Shown: positions 26,918 through 34,976 of the stretch, piece after piece
Layout: the number at the start of each line of letters is the position of its first letter
How positions within the stretch are numbered: position 1 is the first letter of the stretch
From: CAXBGS01 sp963975425
GTDB lineage: Bacteria; Planctomycetota; Planctomycetia; Pirellulales; Pirellulaceae
NCBI GenBank assembly: GCA_963975425.1
Contig: CAXBGS010000007.1
Location: 186,001 to 250,000 of the forward strand
Length of the DNA stretch: 64,000 nucleotides
Direction: 5' to 3'
The notes under the pieces: generated by a model
Databases searched by the model: none
What the model saw: only the letters and a program-made list of their open reading frames with translations
What the model was told of the DNA's origin: nothing
Program-made: the position numbers and the translations under genes

Positions 26918-27588
26918 AGACTGTTGTTCGCATCGTCGACCACCAATTCTTGACCAAACGGCTTGGTAATCCTGCGACGAACCGGGATGCACTTGTAATC
27001 GAGTGCCGCGAAACCCGCCGCCTTGCGATTTCGATTCACTGCTCTCAGGATGGTTAACAATTGCTCTCGGACCGGGCGGTAAGGCTGGAAGCAAACGCTG
27101 CGAAACTCGTCTTCGAGCTGATCTTTTCTCCGCCTCAACGCCAGTTCAAGTAGGTGGGCTCGCAGCGCGGTCGCGGTGCATTTGTCGATCCTGACCAGGG
27201 TGTGCCATTTGCCAGTCCGACCGCAGGCCGAGCGGCGAACCGAGTACCCGCCGAACTGAATTCCCACGCGACGACAATCACGCAACTGATCGGCAGAATG
27301 AGACTCGAAGAACGCGTGTTGACCATGAGTTGCGACGAGAATGAACTGCCGCTCGTAGCGAAGATAGTGAACCGACGCGAAGCCGGCTTGTTTGCGGCGT
27401 GACCTCTCCCAACGCTTGCAATCGATTCCGTAGCGCTCAATCAGTTTCGCATCAATCGACTCAGGATTCTTTCCGTCCGGGATTATTCCAGTGACGTAAA
27501 AGTAGTGACCTGTGTTTACGTATCGAACAAGTTGTTCAATGAAACCGTCGATGCTGGCCGCGACGTAGCGATACTTCCAAGACGTCAT
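26824..27588 (-). CDS. hypothetical conserved protein of planctomycete mobile regions
   Basis: A 254-residue protein starting MTSWKYRYVAASIDGFIEQL. The first 200 residues are well structured ('VNTGHYFYVTGIIPDGKNPE', 'ASVHYLRYERQFILVATHGQ') and carry a basic region near 120-150. The last 45 residues are Ser/Thr/Arg-rich and look like read-through into sequence not selected as this protein. I do not recognise a function. It has no close neighbour on the same strand, and an ORF-poor stretch of 1.6 kb lies upstream of it. Confidence 0.6.
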   Translation of the reverse strand: MTSWKYRYVAASIDGFIEQLVRYVNTGHYFYVTGIIPDGKNPESIDAKLIERYGIDCKRWERSRRKQAGFASVHYLRYERQFILVATHGQHAFFESHSADQLRDCRRVGIQFGGYSVRRSACGRTGKWHTLVRIDKCTATALRAHLLELALRRRKDQLEDEFRSVCFQPYRPVREQLLTILRAVNRNRKAAGFAALDYKCIPVRRRITKPFGQELVVDDANNSLYSARTSESGSTTSGKIRPTSSASACKSVKA

Positions 27589-29190
27589 TACTGCTCCGAC
27601 GCTTTGATTCTTGACAAGAAGATGAGGAGTTTGTTTGTGGCACAAATCTCCTCGAAAAGCCAATCGTCGTTCGATCGAAATCCTCCTCTAGAACGTGTCG
27701 CAAGTCGCGAGGCGTGTGCAGCCGGCTCCGCATCCTGCTTTGCCGGGCACACTCAACTGGCGAAGTAGCTCCCGCGTCTGCGAAGCCCTGTTTCTTCGTT
27801 ACAGTTGGTTAATACCTCTTCGTTGCATTTCAAGAACCTTCGACCGACACTACTCGTACGGGTAGCGTTGGTCGTCAGTACGTCGCCACAGGCGGTGATC
27901 TCTCCCGAGATTCTCGCGTGAAGCCACATTCAGGTCCTCTTCCAAGAAACCGACTTTGCCCGATTGCAAAGCCGGTATCGACAGCATGGGTCTTTCGTAC
28001 GAAAAACCGCGTCGTCCCTTTCGTCATTGCCATGTGCATCAAAGCATCACCCTTGATACGGCAAACGGTTCAACTGTCCGAGGTGATTTACCGCAACTTT
28101 CGTTCGGTAATGATTGGACAGCAATCTACGACTGCCTTGCCGTGCGCGTTCGGACCTCATCCCGACGCGTCTGAGCCTTCGCTCAGAAAACCGCTCCGGC
28201 TCCCGCCGGACTTCTACTCAGGACACACTCCCAGAACCACGTGTTGGCAAATTGCCAGCGAGAGCTAACCCCGCACACGCAGCCCCTTCCCCGTTTCGTA
28301 GCCATCATCATCTCGAAGCTCACGTCGCTACGTCGTGTTACCGACCGGGCACAGTGGTATGTCTCAGACTCCCGCCCGAGCATAGTTTCCAACATCCGAT
28401 TGCTCGGAAGTTGATTTCAGGAAAGCGAAACAAGAAGCCTTTCCTTACCCATCCGCTGTGCCTTTTCACAGTTCGGCACCGTCTTCTTCGAGACTAACTG
28501 GCAAGCGTTCTCACGCCTTTCATGGTTGAGCTTTTCGCGTTCCAGGTTTTGACTGGATACCCGAAGGCCGCTAGACCCTCGGCATGACGGGTGTTACCCG
28601 TTCATGACTCCCCACGCCAGCGAAGTTGAACGAAGCTGATCGACAAACATCGTTTTCGACCGCACTGCTGAGATTGAACTCTCAGTCAGCTAGCTCACGA
28701 ACCCCTTCGGCGGGATTTGCCGTGTTTACGAACTGGCAAACACAGGCGCACCCGGAGATGACAGAGCAAACGCCCAAGTCACCTCGCTGCAAGTATGCAG
28801 CCTTTGATTGACCACGGCCTGTCCGTTCGGAACGTCCGAGCTGACAGGTTTTCCACGGTCGCCCTCTTTCACTATTGAATTTGAAAAGAAATCGAGTCGA
28901 ATCATGGGGTTGTGTCTCAGCATCATGCCAAGGATTTAGTCCATGAAGCCCTCGTCGATCACAGCAAGCCCGATCTCCAGGCACTGCGCTCTACGCGGAA
29001 GAACGTAACGGATAGCGACTCCCGTCCCCTTCAGTCGGCTGATGAGGCCAACGTTCCGGGTTGTTCCCGACCCATGCCATCGAACAGAAACGTTGTTCGT
29101 ATTCTGACGATCACGAGGTTGTTAGTCCCGCAAGCCGGACGCTAGCGTACTTCTAGTCCCCGATCATCTAGTTGGGGCTGCCTATCGTGC
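27589..29190. other. 1.6-kb region without a credible gene, rich in short inverted repeats
   Basis: Open frames exist but their translations are Arg/Ser/Pro-rich and unlike proteins. Short stems are frequent: CATGACGGGT / ACCCGT-T-CATG at 28583-28606 is the clearest. Minus-strand sequence around 28300-28600 contains GAAA-rich joints and G-C stems of the kind seen in large structured RNAs or in ORF-less group II introns, but I could not identify a domain V. It lies between an unknown gene and the iterons. Confidence 0.4.
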
Positions 29191-29203
29191 ATCGAACTAA
29201 GTG

Positions 29204-29286
29204 CGTGTCGCTTGCGTCACGTTTCGGGAAATCGGACGTGTCGGCTGCGTCACGTTTCCGCACTCGCCACGTGTCGCTTGCGTCAC
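29204..29286. repeat. three iterons, exact 33-bp period, probable replication origin
   Basis: CGTGTCGCTTGCGTCAC occurs at 29204-29220 and 29270-29286, with a one-base-pair-class variant (GGC for GCT) at 29237-29253. Start-to-start distance is 33 bp both times, three helical turns, so all copies face the same side of the DNA. They lie 157 bp past the 3' end of the rep gene, and an A/T-richer stretch follows (29287-29340). This is the structure of an iteron-controlled plasmid origin. Confidence 0.75.
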
Positions 29287-29442
29287 TTTTTTGCGGATCG
29301 CAAGTCTAGCGAACCATCGCAAGTGGCTAAATAGATTGGGATTTTTGTCGCGAGGTTCCTGCCGCCTGCAAAGGCCAAAGTACCTGTTTACAAAGTACCT
29401 CGAAAACAAAAGAGTCGATTCTGGAATTGAGTTGAATTCCAC

Positions 29443-30714
29443 TCACTTCACAACGGTTTTGTCCAACGCCGGCACCAAGCCGGCTTCAATGACTTCGGCC
29501 AGCACGTTGGAAACACTCAATGGCTTTGCGTTGGGAGGTCGCTCCGATTCAGGGCTGCCTAGATTGGCGTTAGCGAGCGATTCTCGTTTTCGCAGGTCGA
29601 GCCACCAGTCCGGTGGAGTTCTCGTTCCCTGGGAGGCATGTTGGACGTTGTGCATGAAGAAGGCTTGCGGGCTACGCTTGAAAAATGAGCGGCCCTTGTG
29701 TTCGACGGCCGCTAGCGTCACGTCAGACCATTGCTGAATCAAATGCTCATCAAACTTGTGCAAGATTCGCTGGCACTCATGTTCGGCGAATCCGATTGAG
29801 CGGAGCGGCTCAGCGAGTGGAGATTCGATTCGATTGGACGCAGGCCGGGCAACCTTTCTTCCGAAGAACTTGCCTTTTGAAAATCGAACGGTGAATTCAC
29901 CCTTCGCGCGTTTTTGGAAATTCGCTTCTTCAGCGATGATGTCACGAATACGCAGCCGCTCGGCGAGCTTTGCGATTCGCACCTTGGTTTCGGACGTTCG
30001 CAGCGAGTCGGAAAAACCGAGCACGTTGGTGCCCAATTCCCGGATGTCGATCGCCGGCGTCGTGCGATACCTCCAGAACAGCTTGTGGAGCAAAAGGAAC
30101 AGGCGCCGACTCGCAGGGTCTAGCTCCGTATACACCTCGAAATCGAATGCCAACACGCTACGTGCCGCCAGACAATACTCGAAAAAGATCGGGTCCCAGG
30201 AGATTTGCCACACTCGTGATGAATCTCCGTCCATCGGTAAGCTGTAACTCAGAAATCCGAAACTGACCCGACGATGTTCTCCGCGAAGCGGGTCGTAAAA
30301 AGCATCGTTTCGGTAGGAAACCAGCGACAGCCGTTCCAGTGATTCCGCGAGGTGTTGGTATTGCCGGCCTCCGCGACGCCGCGTGTCGATCTTGCCGAGC
30401 TGCTTCAAGCAGTAGTGTCGCGTCGCGAAAAAGTTCGGCGTTGGCTTGGGTTGTGACAGCGTCAGTGAGAGAAGGCCCCACAGAAAGAACTCATCTTCCG
30501 TCGACAATCCGCCTGGGCAAGTTACGCGGACCGATGCTTGCTTGCGTTTTTTGTCTTTCGAGTAGCCGTAACTTGTCTTGTGAACGAAGTTCTCTCGCAG
30601 CGATGCCCGTGCATCGAGCGGACACAAGCAGTGCTCAATCAGCGTCAACTGTCCGACGGCTGCTCGCAATGTCGAGCACTTGGTGGTTTGTTTTGGTGAT
30701 TTTGTTGTGGCCAT
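29443..30714 (-). CDS. RepA-type plasmid replication initiator
   Basis: A 423-residue protein of the replication initiator protein A type. 'STEDEFFLWGLLSLTLSQPK' and 'CLKQLGKIDTRRRGGRQYQH' are the first winged helix; 'SYSLPMDGDSSRVWQISWDP', 'LDPASRRLFLLLHKLFWRYR' and 'KVRIAKLAERLRIRDI' belong to the second. It would bind the iterons at 29204-29286 and open the origin. It is divergent from parA across a 220-bp region with repeated AATGCC sites. Its presence suggests the element can replicate as a plasmid after excision. Confidence 0.78.
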   Translation of the reverse strand: MATTKSPKQTTKCSTLRAAVGQLTLIEHCLCPLDARASLRENFVHKTSYGYSKDKKRKQASVRVTCPGGLSTEDEFFLWGLLSLTLSQPKPTPNFFATRHYCLKQLGKIDTRRRGGRQYQHLAESLERLSLVSYRNDAFYDPLRGEHRRVSFGFLSYSLPMDGDSSRVWQISWDPIFFEYCLAARSVLAFDFEVYTELDPASRRLFLLLHKLFWRYRTTPAIDIRELGTNVLGFSDSLRTSETKVRIAKLAERLRIRDIIAEEANFQKRAKGEFTVRFSKGKFFGRKVARPASNRIESPLAEPLRSIGFAEHECQRILHKFDEHLIQQWSDVTLAAVEHKGRSFFKRSPQAFFMHNVQHASQGTRTPPDWWLDLRKRESLANANLGSPESERPPNAKPLSVSNVLAEVIEAGLVPALDKTVVK

Positions 30715-30806
30715 AACCCTCGGTGATTCTTACCAGTCGACCGTACCACGCAAGCTGTCGTGGCGCGAGCATTTTCGTGTGGGAATCCCGATGACATGGA
30801 TGCCAG

Positions 30807-30888
30807 AATGCCGTCATTGCTGGAATTCTGGAAAGGCTGGCATTACCGAAAAGCGGCATTGTCTGAATGCTTGAATCACCCGAATGCC
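30807..30888. promoter_or_regulatory. cluster of AATGCC/GGCATT sites between rep and parA
   Basis: AATGCC or its complement occurs at 30807-30812, 30839-30844, 30855-30860 and 30883-30888, with a near copy GAATGC at 30865-30870, in mixed orientation. The longer form CTGGCATT (30837) and AATGCCAG (30883-30890) are mutual complements. This fits an operator or centromere-like site for the ParA partner, shared by both divergent genes. Confidence 0.5.
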
Positions 30889-30934
30889 AGAAAGTCCGTG
30901 ACGGATGATTGACTGTCGTGGTACGGCTATTCAC

Positions 30935-31672
30935 ATGAAGATCATCGCAATCACCAACCAGAAAGGCGGCACCGCCAAGACAACGTCCACCGCGGCGCTC
31001 GGTGTGCTACTCAGTCGTCGCGGAATCCCGGTTCACCTGATCGACATGGACCCGCAAGCTGATCTATCAGCAGCATTCGGAATCGACGGCAGTAATAGTC
31101 GGCTATTCGATTGCCTGCGAGATCAGTCTCGACTGGAAGTCATCAAGGTCGCGGAATCATTGACCATTTCACCAAGCAGCCTACAACTCTTGCGAGCCGA
31201 ATCGGAACTTCTCACGTCGACATCCCGAGAGTTTGTACTGCGGACCGCCCTGCGAAACACCGAACTGCCTGACGAAGGCGTTGTCTTGATCGACTGTCCG
31301 CCCTCGCTTGGGGTTCTCTCGGTTGCCGCATTGAGCGCTGCTCAGGGAATCTGTGTCGTTGTTCAACCGGGTGGCTTCGAGCTACAGACCCTGGTCCATC
31401 TTGGTCAGACCGTCGACCTCTTACGTCAGTACGTGAATCCCGAACTGCAAACCATTGGTGCGATCGTGACGAACAGTCATCGACGCCGCAGTATCACGTC
31501 GCAAGTTGTGGATGAATTAGCGAGTCAATACAGCGTGTTAGGAACCATTCGTTCCGATGCAAGGATCGTGTACGCAACGACCGCCGGCAGCATCCATCGG
31601 CTTCGATCATCGTCCGCGATGGAAGACTATGACGCAGTTGCTGACAGAATCGCTGAATGGCTGGCCGTATGA
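30935..31672 (+). CDS. parA: ParA-family partition ATPase
   Basis: A 245-residue Walker-type ATPase. The deviant Walker A 'NQKGGTAKTTSTAALG' sits at the N-terminus, 'LIDMDPQADLSAAFG' follows, and 'VVLIDCPPSLGVLSVAALSA' is the Walker B region. It lacks an N-terminal HTH, so it is the short Soj/ParA type. It would segregate the circular form with its coupled partner. ATG at 30935 opens directly into the conserved strand; the extra ten upstream residues have no support. Confidence 0.9.
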   Translation: MKIIAITNQKGGTAKTTSTAALGVLLSRRGIPVHLIDMDPQADLSAAFGIDGSNSRLFDCLRDQSRLEVIKVAESLTISPSSLQLLRAESELLTSTSREFVLRTALRNTELPDEGVVLIDCPPSLGVLSVAALSAAQGICVVVQPGGFELQTLVHLGQTVDLLRQYVNPELQTIGAIVTNSHRRRSITSQVVDELASQYSVLGTIRSDARIVYATTAGSIHRLRSSSAMEDYDAVADRIAEWLAV

Positions 31673-31986
31673 GCAAGCCACTTCCTGGAATCGCCAACGT
31701 CCTGGGCGGGTACATCAGCACACCGTCGGCCGCCCCAGCCCAGGAGCCGCCAGAGGAACCGAAACAGCAATCGGCTGGTCGGGCGAAGAAGTCCCGTCGC
31801 CAACGTGCCCGGCTGGGACGCCCGCCGGAGGTAAATTCCACAAACCGAGCACCAAAAGAAAAAGCAACGCTCCGAATCGACACCGAACTGATGGCGGAAT
31901 ACCGAGATTGGTCCTGGGACGCGCGGTGCCAACTGGGCGAATTGGTCGAGCGGGCACTCGCTGATTATCGCAAACGCAACCGTTAG
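31669..31986 (+). CDS. small ParA partner, probable DNA-binding protein
   Basis: A 105-residue protein whose ATG overlaps the parA stop (ATGA). The first 60 residues are Pro/Gln/Arg-rich and probably disordered, ending in 'RRQRARLGRPPEVNSTNRAP'. The C-terminal 'KATLRIDTELMAEYRDWSWD' then 'LGELVERALADYRKR' has the strand-helix-helix outline of a ribbon-helix-helix fold. It is a likely ParB-equivalent that binds the AATGCC site cluster. The family assignment is inferred. Confidence 0.65.
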   Translation: MSKPLPGIANVLGGYISTPSAAPAQEPPEEPKQQSAGRAKKSRRQRARLGRPPEVNSTNRAPKEKATLRIDTELMAEYRDWSWDARCQLGELVERALADYRKRNR

Positions 31987-32000
31987 TTCGGTCTAAGAGT

Positions 32001-32840
32001 CTAAGCGTTTTCTCGACTCACGTCGGCGTTCATGCGAACGCGAAGCCGCTTGGCATGATTGAAGTACGTTGCTCGACATCCACCACCGAGTCGGACAAAC
32101 TCCTGGACCCGTTCGGACTCCGTCGACCAACGAACGTCCGACTTTAGCTTGGCAACCAAGCTCGTAGTCGCTGGCAGTGTTTCCTGCAACAACATGGATC
32201 GCCAGTCGAGTCCGGCCGCTTTCAGTTCAGAGGCGCGAACGTATTGACGCATGGACGGATTGATAACAAGCGAGAGGTGCCTGCCGAACCAGTCGTAGAT
32301 TTCATCGTCGTTGAACCAGCTATGGACCTGCTGATGCACTTCGCTGGCCGAGGGTTGGAACCGAATCACATGACCGCGATCCTGCACGGCCGCGACATTC
32401 TTATCCAGAGTCTTCCATTCGTTGGCAATGATCACGACCCTGCTCGTGGTCTCGAACGCCCGTGGAATGCCCTGTTTATCGAGGGCAGCGGATGCAGTTT
32501 GCCAAGAGACTCGCTTGACCGGGTCCGTCTGGCAAAGTGTCTTGAGCAATCGAACCGCGTTCCGATCCGAATAGAGGCTATCGACATCGTCGAGCACAAT
32601 CACTTGGTCACGATGATTCCAGGCTTGTGTGTAGACACCGAATGCCGTTGCGTTGCCTTCGATCCAGCAAGCGTCCGCCATCACACGTCGAACGGTTTGG
32701 CTCTTTGCCAATCCTGGCTCACCGAGAACGATCAACAGATTCAAGTGCCCCTCGGCGAACGCTTCAACAAAGCGAGTCATCTCGCTATAGGTGCAGACAA
32801 CAAAGCCGGGTTCCTTCGACGTCGGGATTTCTCTTTTCAT
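32001..32840 (-). CDS. AAA ATPase, hypothetical mobile-element protein
   Basis: A 279-residue P-loop ATPase. Walker A is G-E-P-G-L-A-K-S (about 39-46) and Walker B 'QVIVLDDVDSL' (about 79-89). A sensor region follows in 'TTSRVVIIANEW'. The C-terminal 100 residues are helical and basic. The fold resembles DnaC/IstB-like or MCM-associated loaders, but no helicase-binding motif is evident. It converges on the parA operon. A strong hairpin lies 14 bp upstream of its start codon, inside the probable 5' leader. Confidence 0.65.
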   Translation of the reverse strand: MKREIPTSKEPGFVVCTYSEMTRFVEAFAEGHLNLLIVLGEPGLAKSQTVRRVMADACWIEGNATAFGVYTQAWNHRDQVIVLDDVDSLYSDRNAVRLLKTLCQTDPVKRVSWQTASAALDKQGIPRAFETTSRVVIIANEWKTLDKNVAAVQDRGHVIRFQPSASEVHQQVHSWFNDDEIYDWFGRHLSLVINPSMRQYVRASELKAAGLDWRSMLLQETLPATTSLVAKLKSDVRWSTESERVQEFVRLGGGCRATYFNHAKRLRVRMNADVSRENA

Positions 32841-32853
32841 AGACGGGAAAAGT

Positions 32854-32880
32854 GGACCGGTCGCACGATGCGACCGGTCC
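32854..32880. repeat. 12-bp perfect hairpin, repeated family (copy 2), in the leader of the AAA gene
   Basis: GGACCGGTCGCA (32854-32865) pairs with TGCGACCGGTCC (32869-32880), loop CGA. Stem sequence is nearly identical to 25193-25219, but here the hairpin precedes a start codon instead of following a stop, so a protein-binding or attenuation role is possible. Confidence 0.6.
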
Positions 32881-33019
32881 GATTCGTAACATTGCTAGGT
32901 CGAATCAAGTTCGACATTAGCACGAGTCCGTTCTTGGGGTCCAACGAAGAATTGAACGCTTAGACTGGGCTGCTCCAACCACTTGCCCCACGCAGCCCAA
33001 GACCCGCCTGCCCCACTCC

Positions 33020-33231
33020 TCCCCGGCTATCGACGGCCTGCTCCGCAATCTCTGGTCGGCTCCACTTGCAATGTCCGTGCCAGGCCCGCCACCGCGCCGC
33101 CGCCCCTCCTCAACCTGTCACGGACCTTGCCGCGCTTCGCCTCCCGACGATCGCTCCGCAGGCCGAGTTTCTTTTTTTGTCCCTGGGGTGGGTCTGTCGA
33201 TGGGCGAGAGACCCACCCCAAGGACAAAAAA
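33020..33231. other. GC-rich noncoding module, copy 2, ending in a 22-bp hairpin
   Basis: Between the divergent AAA gene and the 33292 gene. TCCCCGGCT (33020) and GGCTCCAC (33058) lie 38 bp apart (37 in copy 1). A T7 tract follows at 33172, and then a hairpin with arms 33173-33195 and 33209-33231 that has one mismatch (C33183/A33221) in 22 pairs; its outer part is TTTTTTGTCC/GGACAAAAAA. Because T precedes and A follows the stem on both strands, it cannot act as a standard intrinsic terminator. Confidence 0.6.
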
Positions 33232-33291
33232 TGCGAGGTGGGTTGTACGGAAAAATCGTCGGAAATCCCGACACTTGCTAGGTAAATCGAA

Positions 33292-33654
33292 ATGCAAAAG
33301 GAATCAAAACCAGAAGACACCGCCGATTCGTCGACGACATACCAAGGTTGGGAAAACTATGCGACTTGGTGCGTTGATCTTTGGCTAAGGAATGATTCGG
33401 GATCGTATCACTACTGGAGAGACCGAACACGCTCGACCGTTCGCGGCGCATGGTCAATGGACAATGTGATCAATGGGCTGTGGACAGAATCGGAGGCAGC
33501 GCGCATCAGCCTTGCAGAACAACTGAAGGAAGCCACACACGACGAATCACCGCTTCAGGAAGCGTCGGTCTATACCGACCTACTCGGCTCGGCATTGGAC
33601 GACGTGAATTGGTCAGAGATTGCGGCGTCCTTCATTGACAATTTTTGCGACTAG
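33292..33654 (+). CDS. small protein with N-Y-x-T-W motif (DUF7249-like)
   Basis: A 120-residue acidic protein. 'YQGWENYATWCVDLWLRND' (17-35) is the opening found in a small family of phage and plasmid proteins (N-Y-x-T-W-x-V-x-L-W-x-x-N-D). The rest is helical ('LLGSALDDVNWSEIAASFID'). Role unknown. It heads a two-gene unit with the DUF6573-like gene. Confidence 0.65.
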   Translation: MQKESKPEDTADSSTTYQGWENYATWCVDLWLRNDSGSYHYWRDRTRSTVRGAWSMDNVINGLWTESEAARISLAEQLKEATHDESPLQEASVYTDLLGSALDDVNWSEIAASFIDNFCD

Positions 33655-33666
33655 GAGATTAGCACC

Positions 33667-34035
33667 ATGAACTACATTTTCGCTTACACAAGAGAGCAAG
33701 CTATCGCGGACGGAGTCCTGATCGACGTCACAAAAACAGCGAAGGAAGCAGGTTTGACTCTGCACACTGTCGTTACCAACGCCGTTTGGGCTGAGTACGT
33801 TCAGGTTCCAGATGGAATCACGTGCCAAGACGAAAGCGGACGACTCTGGGACATCCTTTGGATGCTTCGCTACGCCATTCTGCAAAGCAAGAACGCAGAA
33901 CCGCAGATGATGTTTGAACTGTACGTTGCCAACGAGGAAGGCAAGCCAGCCGAACTCGTCCAACTCAAGGCCATTGTCGGACCAGGCGACGATGAACGTC
34001 CCGTTCTTACGATTCTGCTACCTAACGAAGACTAA
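33667..34035 (+). CDS. DUF6573-like protein
   Basis: A 122-residue protein with an AGGAG Shine-Dalgarno. 'FAYTREQAIADGVLIDVTKT' and 'VVTNAVWAEYVQVP' match the pattern of DUF6573, small proteins frequent on plasmids and integrative elements. The C-terminal 'FELYVANEEGKPAELVQLKA' forms strands. Function is not known. It follows the previous gene by 12 bp and ends at a hairpin. Confidence 0.75.
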   Translation: MNYIFAYTREQAIADGVLIDVTKTAKEAGLTLHTVVTNAVWAEYVQVPDGITCQDESGRLWDILWMLRYAILQSKNAEPQMMFELYVANEEGKPAELVQLKAIVGPGDDERPVLTILLPNED

Positions 34036-34044
34036 ACAGCCATC

Positions 34045-34071
34045 ATGCGACCGGCCACATGCCGGTCGCAT
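34045..34071 (+). terminator. 10-bp perfect hairpin, repeated family (copy 3)
   Basis: ATGCGACCGG (34045-34054) pairs with CCGGTCGCAT (34062-34071), 9 bp after the stop of the preceding gene. It shares the GCGACCGG core with the hairpins at 25193 and 32854. Confidence 0.6.
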
Positions 34072-34343
34072 TCTCACCAATATCATCAAGAAAGATGGCA
34101 ATCGGACTCGTCGCACCGATTGCCATCGCAATTGCCACCCAAATCATCAGAAAACCACGCGAATCACGGACTCCCGACGTAATCCATGCGCAAACACCAG
34201 AAGTAAAACAAAGCAGGGCCAACCGTGCGCAGATCGCGAGTTCGCACCGTTCGATATTTCATGGCCCAGCAAGCAGGCGATGCCAAGCGACCTGGCGCTC
34301 ACAAGGGTAGAATCTCGACTGAACACACTCGTAGAGGCGACTC

Positions 34344-34970
34344 ATGGATCGGCGAATTCTCACCACACGTAGGAATGAATTCGCGCCGAGGCGTCGCGGG
34401 ACCGTTGTCTGTTGTTTGCTGTCTCCGGTTCTCGGTATGGCCCTGTCGGGTTGTGACCGCAATGCCAAGGTCGTACCTGTCGGAGAGCGTCCGAATACGG
34501 TCGTCACAAATTGGACGATATCGCATGGACGGCCGGTAAGTGTGCAAAGTGAATCGGGCGAGGTTACCCTTACGGCCTCGTTTCCCGAACGGGACTCTGC
34601 AGTGAACGAGACCGTCTCCGTTCTTGTCGAGACGAAGGTTTCTCCGGGATTTCATCTCTATGGCGACTTGCCTTCGCCAGGGCCGTTCACGCCATTTTCG
34701 ATCGAGGGTTCAACTGACGATCAGTCTCTGACCATCGGTCCAGCATCAATCCCAGAGGCCAGCGACACGGCTGAAGGAAAACCAATTCATCGCGATTCGC
34801 TTTCCGCATCGCTTCCGGTCCAATTTTCAGAATTGCAAGCAGCGAATTATCGCGTGACAATCAAAGTCCAATTTCAGGCGTGCAACGACCTCGTTTGCCT
34901 TCCGCCCGAATCCTGCACCATCGAACTTCCAATTGTGGTCAGTCAGTCAACTCCTTTGTTAGAGAGATGA
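34344..34970 (+). CDS. lipoprotein with DsbD-alpha-like domain
   Basis: A 208-residue exported protein. The lipobox is L-S-G-C near residue 37. The body has the immunoglobulin-like fold of the DsbD N-terminal domain: 'LVETKVSPGFHLYGD', 'GPFTPFSIEG' and the Cys pair region 'FQACNDLVCLPPESCTIEL'. In DsbD this domain accepts electrons and hands them to periplasmic partners. No DsbD membrane part is present, so it is a stand-alone domain. The next gene, 6 bp downstream, is also exported. Confidence 0.78.
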   Translation: MDRRILTTRRNEFAPRRRGTVVCCLLSPVLGMALSGCDRNAKVVPVGERPNTVVTNWTISHGRPVSVQSESGEVTLTASFPERDSAVNETVSVLVETKVSPGFHLYGDLPSPGPFTPFSIEGSTDDQSLTIGPASIPEASDTAEGKPIHRDSLSASLPVQFSELQAANYRVTIKVQFQACNDLVCLPPESCTIELPIVVSQSTPLLER

Positions 34971-34976
34971 TCTACG

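Noticed and set aside
28195..28207. 12-bp match to the tRNA 3' end as a possible att site
   Set aside because: Only TCCGGCTCCCGC matches and the T-arm is absent; the match is short and G-C rich, so chance is likely.
27918..28497. Two overlapping plus-strand frames of about 120 residues
   Set aside because: Arg/Ser/Pro-rich translations without motifs, in a stretch dense with inverted repeats; more likely noncoding.
33173..33231. Long hairpin as an intrinsic terminator
   Set aside because: On both strands T precedes and A follows the stem, the wrong order for termination.
34095..34310. 71-residue frame with a hydrophobic start after the 34045 hairpin
   Set aside because: No Shine-Dalgarno, poor composition after residue 20, and no neighbour that it is coupled to.
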